Origin: SURF-24 sp964537965
GTDB taxonomy: Bacteria > Bacteroidota > Ignavibacteria > Ignavibacteriales > SURF-24
NCBI GenBank assembly: GCA_964537965.1
Contig: CAZIDB010000115.1
Coordinates: 1-14,883 of the forward strand
DNA length: 14,883 bases
Direction of reading: 5' to 3'
The translations under genes were made by a program, and so were the position numbers. Under the pieces are notes generated by a model. The model was not told where the DNA came from. It saw only the letters and a list, made by a program, of their open reading frames with translations, and did no database searches. Positions 1 to 6,436 of the stretch are shown in pieces. Positions within the stretch are counted from its first letter, which is position 1. Each line of letters starts with the position of its first letter.

Positions 1-1166
1 TTATAAATATAATTTGCTGCAGTTACATTGTAATCTGAATAAGTATTAATTCCTTCGCTAACAGAATCAATCTGTGTAAACTTTGAATCAGAATCAAGCT
101 TTCTGAAAATTCTTGTATAAACTTCATTTAGGTTAGTATCCGTCCAGTTAAGCACTACTCTTAACGGGGATGTTGAATATGATGCAGTAAGGTTTGCAGG
201 CGCAGCATAATCTTCACTTAATGTTGTAACTTCAACCTCATTAGACCAATCGGAATAAGAAGTATCCTTTTTAGCTGCAATTCTGTAAACATAAGTCGTC
301 CCTGTAAATAAACCTTCATCTGTATACTCAGTTATGTTTGCTCCTACTGTTGCCTTTAACGAAAAGCTAATATCGCCGGCATATTTCCTTTGGATAATAA
401 AACTTGTTTCTTCAGTGGAATTATCTTTCCACGTAAGTTTTATTTTCTTAGTGCTTATTGGTGTTCCGGTTAATTGTGACGGGGCATTCAGTTCACCGAT
501 ACCAAGTGAATTTACTTCCGAAGTATATTTAGAATTACCGTACTTATTAACCGCCCTTATTTTGTAGAAATAAATCTTGCTACTTTCTAACGTATTATCT
601 TCATAGGATACGGCATTTGCTGCAACTGTTTTTAACTTTGAATAACTCCCTGTAGATTCTCTTCTGTAAATTTCAAAACCGCTTTCGTTAAGTGAGTTAT
701 CTTTCCAGGTAAGTTTAATAGAAGTTGTTGAAAGAATTTCAATAGAAAGATCAGAAGGAGCATAAGGCGGATTCCGGTTTTCACTAATAAATACATTTAG
801 TGCTTCATTACTTGAATTTGTATTACCTGCTATATCAACAGCTTTAAGATAAATTTTCACAAGCTGGTTCAATATTGATGAATCAGGTGCAAAATAAACA
901 GTCGGCAGAACATCCTCTTTTACCGTAAAACTTTGTTTTAAAACATCATTCACATAAAGTTGAATTGCCGATAACTCCTGGTCATCAGAGGCAGCATATA
1001 CAAAAGTATCTGCTTCGGCAACTGTAATAGTGTCGTTTGATTTAGGACTTGATAATGTTATATAAGGAGGAAGAGTATCCGATGATGTTAATTGATCAAC
1101 GCAGCCTACATAAAATAACGCAACAAGTATTAAAAGGATAAAAGTTTTTGGTATCAGTTTTTTCAT
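1..1166 (-). CDS. Fibronectin type III lipoprotein, 3' end cut by window edge
   Basis: An open frame runs from ATG at 1166-1164 to the left edge (388 codons, no stop seen), so the C-terminus is missing. The first 22 residues form a lipoprotein signal: MKKLIPK, a hydrophobic core, then a YVGC lipobox with Cys22 as the lipidated residue. Residues about 30-128 look like a bacterial Ig/cadherin-like beta domain (PPYITLSSP at the start, KAVDIAGN near the end). Three fibronectin type III domains follow at about 135-222, 226-316 and 321 to the edge; the first two share IKLTWKDNS. It begins 37 bases after the GATase/deacetylase-like gene and probably belongs to the same transcript. Such lipoproteins usually serve binding or scaffolding at the outer membrane; a role in holding polymer or other export proteins is inferred from context only. 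No enzymatic domain is visible in the part present. Confidence 0.85.
   Translation of the reverse strand, partial: MKKLIPKTFILLILVALFYVGCVDQLTSSDTLPPYITLSSPKSNDTITVAEADTFVYAASDDQELSAIQLYVNDVLKQSFTVKEDVLPTVYFAPDSSILNQLVKIYLKAVDIAGNTNSSNEALNVFISENRNPPYAPSDLSIEILSTTSIKLTWKDNSLNESGFEIYRRESTGSYSKLKTVAANAVSYEDNTLESSKIYFYKIRAVNKYGNSKYTSEVNSLGIGELNAPSQLTGTPISTKKIKLTWKDNSTEETSFIIQRKYAGDISFSLKATVGANITEYTDEGLFTGTTYVYRIAAKKDTSYSDWSNEVEVTTLSEDYAAPANLTASYSTSPLRVVLNWTDTNLNEVYTRIFRKLDSDSKFTQIDSVSEGINTYSDYNVTAANYIY
421..720 (-). repeat. Internal FN3-domain duplication in the lipoprotein gene
   Basis: Two 24-base stretches at 421-444 and 697-720 agree at 21 of 24 positions. They lie 276 bases (92 codons) apart in the same frame and both encode the TWKDNS strand of an FN3 domain. 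This is the trace of a tandem domain duplication. A more diverged third copy lies near 138-160 (encoding LNWTDTN). Confidence 0.6.
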
Positions 1167-1203
1167 TTCTATTATTCCGCTTATTAGGCATTACGAAATT
1201 GAC

Positions 1204-3102
1204 CTATTGAGTAACATTATCATAATCAATAAAGTAGCTTACGGTTTCTCCCGCTTCCATCTTTTTAAGTTTCAGATGTAAGGAGTTTGTTCTCGGATTT
1301 ATTTCATACTTAGGAATCTTAGTGCCGAAAATCTCGGAGGAAATCTGAATATTCTTTACGGGTTTATTCAAATTAATCTGAACGTCAACATTTTGCACAT
1401 CAACCTTTCCGGGATTTGAAATTTCAATAGCCATTCTTCTGCTGCTGCGGGCTTCCGTAGAAAGTTCAAGGTTGGTTTTGGATAACCACCAATCTTTAAT
1501 CTCAGAAGCAGATGTAATCCAAATATTCTGGGATTTCATATACCTGATTAAATCCTGGATAACGCTTGCATATTCAGGTCTGCATTGATAATCTGTATGA
1601 ACCTTTAGAATATATACTCCGCCTTCAAACAGTAACCTATCTACATCTTCCTTGTATGTATAAAGCTGGAAGTTTTTATCTTTCAATCCGTAATCTCTTA
1701 TAACTTCATAATCATCTCTTGCAGTTTTTGTAAAAGAAACAATTTTCTTTTCACCTCTTATAATAGTTTTTGGAACTGATCTGTCAGTAAGCGAGTCAGT
1801 AAAAACAAATTCATAATCCGAATGGACCAAAGCCTGAATGCTGTTCTCATCATACAATCCATACATTGGAACAGCACCTTTAACTTTTACAGTAGGAATT
1901 TTTTCAACAAGAGTTTTCCCGTTCTTAAAACGGACAAACTGAGAATTATAATTAAACAATTTGTTAACAGTATCATCCACTGATTCCAGATAACCAATAT
2001 CAATTATATTTCCCACATCTCCGTAATTGCGCATCTCCTGTAAAAGAGATTTATTCTCTTCGGCAATGTTTGGTTCAACAAGAAATGTCAGCGGGACACG
2101 TTCATTCCTTGCAATATTAATAACATTTCTTACGTTCCAGACTTGTGTTGTTAAAGTAGGAACAATGATTGCTGCCGCACGGTACCGCGAAGGCCAATCC
2201 TTTACAAGGCTTGTTGGTGCATGAATAAGCCAGTTAATGGAATTCTTAAATAGCTTTTCAAAATTAACGTAATCTTCCTGTTCACCTAAAACGGAATTGA
2301 GTTCAAATCCGTACCAAACAAATCTTCCCTTTCCATAAGTGCCGTAAACAATTCCTGCGCTTTTCTCTATCTCTTCAATTACAAGTCCGGCTTCTTTCCT
2401 GAAGTTGTACCAGAAGCTTACCTGTATAGTCCTTGGATCCAAAACTTCACACGAAACAGGTCTATCCCATGTTGCAATCTTTAAAGGAAATCCGGTAGGA
2501 ATTCCTGCAGTTAAAGGTAACCCTCCTCTTAAAGTATGAATTTTAGAATGTTCATCCGGTTTAATTTCAGTTGTAAATTTTAAGCCATACACTTCGGAAA
2601 AGAAATCCCATCCGCGCCATTTACCATCATTTGAATAAGAAGCAGTACCGCTGGTAGAAAATATGCTGCCGCCACCTTCTACATATTTCTTTATTTGATT
2701 TATTTCTTTATCGCTTAATGATTTTGTACCCGGCAATACAATAATGTTAAACTGTTTGTGCTTCCCAAGTTCAATTGTTTGATCGGATATTACTTCATAA
2801 GAAATGTTTAGATTTCCAAAAAAGGTCTTCCACGTTGAAATGTTATCACTCAGCCAAGTGCTTCCCTGGGGTAACATATTTTCAGTATACTTTGAGTAGA
2901 GTAACCCAACCTTAAAGTTAGTCGGACTTTCAAAAATGTATAAATTTTTCTTTGTAGGAATAATTTCAGAAATGTTATACTTGCCGTAAACATTTTTCAG
3001 AATTAAAAGGAAGACAAGAGCAGAAGCTGTTAGTAATACTAATCCACTAACAAAAATAATTAACTGATTTACCTTTAACCTATTTTTAAGACCTACCGCC
3101 AC
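1204..3102 (-). CDS. Membrane-anchored GATase-like / degenerate polysaccharide-deacetylase-like protein
   Basis: This 632-residue protein starts at GTG 3102, inside the last codons of the upstream gene (10-base overlap); a GGAG lies 10 bases before it and no ATG occurs before residue 76, past the membrane helix. One helix spans residues about 12-36, so most of the protein should lie in the periplasm. Residues about 62-295 resemble a class I glutamine-amidotransferase/ThuA-like Rossmann domain (IIVLPGTKSLS, then KKYVEGGGSIF), with no catalytic Cys at the usual place. Residues about 305-545 follow the NodB deacetylase layout, but the metal-binding residues are gone: AAIIVPTL replaces the FDDG motif and GDVGNIIDIGY replaces GHxxxNHTxxH. 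The late-motif His survives as H502 in ILKVHTDY. A beta-rich tail (545-632) ends the protein. PelA also combines deacetylase and Rossmann-like parts, but I cannot claim homology. Likely role: non-catalytic binding or guiding of the polymer. Confidence 0.7.
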   Translation of the reverse strand: MAVGLKNRLKVNQLIIFVSGLVLLTASALVFLLILKNVYGKYNISEIIPTKKNLYIFESPTNFKVGLLYSKYTENMLPQGSTWLSDNISTWKTFFGNLNISYEVISDQTIELGKHKQFNIIVLPGTKSLSDKEINQIKKYVEGGGSIFSTSGTASYSNDGKWRGWDFFSEVYGLKFTTEIKPDEHSKIHTLRGGLPLTAGIPTGFPLKIATWDRPVSCEVLDPRTIQVSFWYNFRKEAGLVIEEIEKSAGIVYGTYGKGRFVWYGFELNSVLGEQEDYVNFEKLFKNSINWLIHAPTSLVKDWPSRYRAAAIIVPTLTTQVWNVRNVINIARNERVPLTFLVEPNIAEENKSLLQEMRNYGDVGNIIDIGYLESVDDTVNKLFNYNSQFVRFKNGKTLVEKIPTVKVKGAVPMYGLYDENSIQALVHSDYEFVFTDSLTDRSVPKTIIRGEKKIVSFTKTARDDYEVIRDYGLKDKNFQLYTYKEDVDRLLFEGGVYILKVHTDYQCRPEYASVIQDLIRYMKSQNIWITSASEIKDWWLSKTNLELSTEARSSRRMAIEISNPGKVDVQNVDVQINLNKPVKNIQISSEIFGTKIPKYEINPRTNSLHLKLKKMEAGETVSYFIDYDNVTQ

Positions 3103-3581
3103 TTTGGATTTTCTCCGGTCTTAGTTTTACTTACCGGAATATAGCCTTCAGAAGTATATTTCATAAATTTCTTATCTGTAGAAGTGGTATCTTCACCTGT
3201 GTTTTCGTTCTGATATTGTTGAAACGGAGCTTGAACATTCTGTTGGTAAGCTCTTTGTCCCGGTACTTTACGGAATTCACTTTGTTCATAATTTTCCTGC
3301 TGAACTGGTATATAACCAGGTCTTCCCTGAACATCATAAGGTACTTTTTGATAATACTGTTGCTGATAAGCAGGTTGCTGTTCAACTCTGACTTCTCTTG
3401 GTTTACCAAGAACTTGTGCCGGTGCGTAAATTTCCGCTTCAACCATTTTTGGTTGCTGAGCAGTCTGTATTGCACCTTTACGTTCCCGTATTTTATAAAG
3501 CACATAAGCACCAATAGCCAAAATAAAAGTGCTTATTGTAGCAACCAATATGATAAAAGATAGTATAGGTATAAGTTCCAT
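3093..3581 (-). CDS. Small single-pass membrane protein with Gln/Tyr/Pro-rich tail
   Basis: I do not recognise this 162-residue protein. It starts at ATG 3581 behind a good ribosome site (GAGG, 5 bases upstream). Residues about 4-29 form one transmembrane helix, followed by basic KIRERK, which places the tail in the cytoplasm by the positive-inside rule. The tail (36-162) is low in complexity, rich in Gln, Tyr and Pro, and probably disordered; the motif GYIPV occurs twice (89-93 and 146-150). The gene begins 19 bases after the GT2 synthase stop and overlaps the next gene by 10 bases, so it is almost surely translated together with them. By position it could be a synthase accessory subunit, the place PgaD takes in pga operons, but there is no sequence likeness to support that. 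The in-frame overlap and ribosome site argue it is a real gene. Confidence 0.75.
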   Translation of the reverse strand: MELIPILSFIILVATISTFILAIGAYVLYKIRERKGAIQTAQQPKMVEAEIYAPAQVLGKPREVRVEQQPAYQQQYYQKVPYDVQGRPGYIPVQQENYEQSEFRKVPGQRAYQQNVQAPFQQYQNENTGEDTTSTDKKFMKYTSEGYIPVSKTKTGENPKWR

Positions 3582-3600
3582 AATTTCCTCTTATAAACTT

Positions 3601-5043
3601 TTATGCTTTCGCTGTTCCGATTCTTTCAAGTTTCCCCCAGGTCATCCGCATTCCTAAGAACTCTTCAATAGTAGCCATAAACTTTGTAATATCAATCAAC
3701 AAAATAAAAAACAACCTGTAAACAATAGCATAAGGAATTAGTCTTACTTCCTCCTTCTCAACTGCAATACAATACAACGAAGTCATTAAATCTAACAGTG
3801 CAAGTCCCGCCCACCAAAAAACGAGTAGATTCGACATTCCAAAAAACAAAGCGACTATAATAAAGTAACCATTGGCAAAAATATTCATTATCGGCCATAT
3901 CAGAGATTCATAAAACATTGACCAGAGAACCAACGAATTATTAAAATTAATAGTAGGATTCATCAAATGTTTTTTATGTTTACGGATAGATTGAATTATA
4001 CCTCTTGTCCATCTGTAACGCTGTTTCAATAACTGGTTTAATTTATCCGGAGCTTCAGTCCAGGAAATAGCCATTGGTTCATAGTAAATTTTCCAGCCGG
4101 CAGCTAAAATTTTAAGTGTCAGATCAGCATCTTCAGCAAATGTATCACTTGCATACCATCCTGCATCCTGAATAGCTTTTTTTCTGAATATTCCAATTGG
4201 GCCAGGAATGATATTTACAAGTTTAAGAAAACTCTGAGCGCTTCTTGGCATATTCAAACCTTCAAGGTATTCAAGACTCTGAAGATCGGTAAGGAATTTC
4301 TTCCTGTTCAATACTTTTACATTGCCAGCAACTGCACCTATTGCAGGATCAATAAAGTGCGAAACGCCGTATTTCAAAGTATCAGGAGAAAGCTGTGAAT
4401 CACCATCCATACACAAAACAAAATCACCTTTGGAAACCTGGATACCTGCATTTAACGCGCGAGATTTTCCACCGTTAGCTTTATTGACAAGTGATATTCT
4501 GACTTTTGAATTTAACCCGTCCTGCAACCCAACTAATGATTGAGCCACTTGTTTTGTATTGTCTGTTGAACCATCGTTTACAATTATTATTTCGTAATTG
4601 GAATAATTTAATTTTAACAGGGATTTAATTGATTCCGTTAGAACTTTACCTTCATTATAAACCGGAACAATAATGGAAACAAATGGAGTGTATGTATTCT
4701 TCTGTTGAACCGTGTACCTTGTAATGTACAGGTAAGCCATAACTAAGATAGAGAAATACCTGAATAATAAAACGAAGAGAAATATTACCAGTGAGACAAT
4801 AGACGAAAATACAAATAAGCTGCTTAATGAAAGGTCAGTATATGGTAATGTGAAAATAATTACAGCAAGAAGTAAAACAGAAAGCGCTCCTGAAATAAAA
4901 ATTAATCTTAATAACTTTCTATCCTTTGCGGTAGACTCTTTATTAGGTTCGAAGTTATTTAAAACTATCTTCCGTTTTAATATGTCTTTAGTGTTAGGCA
5001 TTCCATTAATAATTTTTTTAAAATACAAAAGGTCAATTTTCAT
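3601..5043 (-). CDS. Processive family 2 glycosyltransferase (exopolysaccharide synthase)
   Basis: This inner-membrane synthase should polymerise a beta-linked polysaccharide from a UDP-sugar and push it across the membrane. Numbering here is from TTG 5052; the first ATG, at 5043, is residue 4 and is my chosen start (480 residues). Two helices (about 49-69 and 78-108) precede the GT-A domain. It has the nucleotide-binding VNDGS (D160), MDGDS as the DxD metal site (D216, D218), AED with the probable base D308, and QRYRW (344-348), the mark of processive enzymes such as BcsA, PgaC and HasA. About three or four helices follow (about 372-460), then RMTWGKLERIG at the end. Unlike BcsA it has no PilZ domain, so cyclic-di-GMP control, if any, must come through a partner. 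Its size is nearer PgaC than BcsA. The sugar cannot be read from the sequence; poly-GlcNAc and glucan are both possible. Confidence 0.9.
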   Translation of the reverse strand: MKIDLLYFKKIINGMPNTKDILKRKIVLNNFEPNKESTAKDRKLLRLIFISGALSVLLLAVIIFTLPYTDLSLSSLFVFSSIVSLVIFLFVLLFRYFSILVMAYLYITRYTVQQKNTYTPFVSIIVPVYNEGKVLTESIKSLLKLNYSNYEIIIVNDGSTDNTKQVAQSLVGLQDGLNSKVRISLVNKANGGKSRALNAGIQVSKGDFVLCMDGDSQLSPDTLKYGVSHFIDPAIGAVAGNVKVLNRKKFLTDLQSLEYLEGLNMPRSAQSFLKLVNIIPGPIGIFRKKAIQDAGWYASDTFAEDADLTLKILAAGWKIYYEPMAISWTEAPDKLNQLLKQRYRWTRGIIQSIRKHKKHLMNPTINFNNSLVLWSMFYESLIWPIMNIFANGYFIIVALFFGMSNLLVFWWAGLALLDLMTSLYCIAVEKEEVRLIPYAIVYRLFFILLIDITKFMATIEEFLGMRMTWGKLERIGTAKA

Positions 5044-5060
5044 ACCATCCAAAACTACAT

Positions 5061-5110
5061 AAATTCAAAGAATTTACATAATTCACAATGGCAGGTTGTT
5101 TCAGAAACAA
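5061..5110. promoter_or_regulatory. Inverted repeats in the gap before the GT2 synthase gene
   Basis: The roughly 100-base gap between the SGNH gene and the synthase gene is the longest within an otherwise packed operon. It holds a perfect 15-base palindrome, TTGTTTCAGAAACAA (5096-5110, 7-base arms), and a second one, AAATTCAAAGAATTT (5061-5075, 6-base arms), about 18 bases before the synthase ATG. A weaker CGAGT/ACTCG pair lies at 5114-5136. None is followed by a T-run, so they do not look like terminators. They may be protein-binding sites or mRNA-processing hairpins that set synthase level separately from the export genes. A+T-rich DNA yields short palindromes by chance, so this is tentative. 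Confidence 0.35.
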
Positions 5111-5146
5111 ACACGAGTATAAAAATGAACCACTCGCAAAATTACG

Positions 5147-6415
5147 CTATTTAGCTTTATTATATGCACTCATTAATGCTTCGGATAATAAATCGGAAAC
5201 TACTTTTCCTCCCTCAGAGGTAAGATGGCAATAATCTTTTAGTGCAAGTTGAGGTTTAGCGCTAACCCAGCTTTCCATTGCATTTGCGCCTCCCATTGCT
5301 TCGTATAAATTCCAGAATGCCACTTTTGATTTTTCAGCAATTAATTTTTGAGATTTAAGTAAGAGCGCAATCTGAGGATCGGTAGAAAAACTCATTCCCT
5401 TTTTCACACTTTTATCACCTGCGCTAACAATAAGAATTGATGCATTCGGATATGCGCTTTTAAAATGATCAATTACTTTCTCCATTTTTTTCTCATACCA
5501 GACATAATCATTATATTCAGGTGAAACTACATTAACACCAAAATTGAGTATTATAAGTTTGTAATCAAGCAAGGGACTGAATTCTTTAAGTACAGGTTGA
5601 GTAATATCAACTAACATTATGCCCGACTGGCCCTTCATCGGAAAATTATCCACATAAATACCATTACCATTTTCAAGACTGACGCCATAAAAATATGTAT
5701 TGGTGCAGGATTTAAAAGTCAATTTAACTGAAGTTGCATCTGATGAGGATGTAACAAGCAAATCTTTAACCCTGTCTGTTGAGGCAAGTTTTTTACTTTG
5801 ACTTCCACCGGAGTTAAATGAGAAATCAACAGAGCCTATTCCATTAGAACCTTTATAATAAAGGTATACATTCTTAAATGATTTTAATGATCTGGATAAC
5901 CTTGAAGTTTCATACTGAACATAGCTGTTTGCCGAAGGCATAAATACGTTACCGGCTATACCCAACGGCCAGTTTTTAGGATTGCGTTTGAAAACAGAAG
6001 CTTCGTTCCAGTCGTTTGAGAATTTAATCGTAGTAGTTTTTCTCATACCGAAATCATCTGTTTTAATAGCAACAAAACCGGCACCGTTACCTCCAAACTT
6101 AGCCTGAAGGTTTTCACGTAATCCCTCCGAAATAACATCACCAAGAATAATTGAATCTCCGTAATGAGCAATTCTTATCCTTGAGCTTTTACTTAACTTG
6201 AGAGCATTAAAGAAATATCTCAACTGACTTACATCACCTGTAATAGGAACATTCTTTCCATAAGAAGAGCCATAAAAACTAACATTGTCTCTTGCGGCTT
6301 CTTCACACAAATAAACATCTCTACCGGAATCTGAATCGGTATACGTATTAGCATAAAAACCATTTGAAGAAAAGATCATTACAAATAAAATAAGTGATAG
6401 TATTAATCGGGACAT
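5147..6415 (-). CDS. Periplasmic SGNH/GDSL-type hydrolase, likely polysaccharide acyl-esterase or acyltransferase
   Basis: An ATG at 6415 gives 422 residues; a TTG just before it (6418) is also possible, since an AGGAG lies 9 or 6 bases upstream respectively. The N-terminus (MSRLILSLILFVMIF, then SNGFYA) is a secretion signal. The SGNH catalytic blocks are present (numbering from the TTG): YGDS with nucleophile S89, NFGVN with N296 in place of the usual GxND block, and DYCHLT giving the D395/H398 pair. Between blocks (about 125-260) lies a beta-rich insertion of the kind found as a carbohydrate-binding module in some peptidoglycan or polysaccharide O-acetyl esterases. The gene sits between the export barrel and the synthase, so adding or removing acyl groups on the nascent polymer is the likely job. 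No MBOAT acyl donor gene is in this window, which favours an esterase slightly over a transferase. Confidence 0.8.
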   Translation of the reverse strand: MSRLILSLILFVMIFSSNGFYANTYTDSDSGRDVYLCEEAARDNVSFYGSSYGKNVPITGDVSQLRYFFNALKLSKSSRIRIAHYGDSIILGDVISEGLRENLQAKFGGNGAGFVAIKTDDFGMRKTTTIKFSNDWNEASVFKRNPKNWPLGIAGNVFMPSANSYVQYETSRLSRSLKSFKNVYLYYKGSNGIGSVDFSFNSGGSQSKKLASTDRVKDLLVTSSSDATSVKLTFKSCTNTYFYGVSLENGNGIYVDNFPMKGQSGIMLVDITQPVLKEFSPLLDYKLIILNFGVNVVSPEYNDYVWYEKKMEKVIDHFKSAYPNASILIVSAGDKSVKKGMSFSTDPQIALLLKSQKLIAEKSKVAFWNLYEAMGGANAMESWVSAKPQLALKDYCHLTSEGGKVVSDLLSEALMSAYNKAK

Positions 6416-6436
6416 CAATATTTACTCCTGTTAATG

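Noticed and set aside
334..567. Plus-strand open frame with hydrophobic stretches opposite the FN3 lipoprotein gene
   Set aside because: It lies wholly opposite a clear FN3-coding frame and shows no recognisable domain; hydrophobicity comes from the complement of the opposite strand's codons.
1204..3102. Naming the GATase/deacetylase-like protein as PelA
   Set aside because: The domain order is only loosely similar, no glycoside hydrolase part is present, and no other pel gene is in the window.
3161..3563. Open frames in other phases and on the plus strand across the small Gln-rich membrane protein gene
   Set aside because: They arise from the low-complexity CAA/CAG-rich coding sequence; the chosen frame has the ribosome site, a membrane helix and operon spacing, the others have none of these.
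3601..5043. Identification of the synthase as cellulose synthase BcsA
   Set aside because: There is no PilZ domain, the length is much shorter than BcsA, and QRYRW is shared by several polymer synthases; only the class can be stated.
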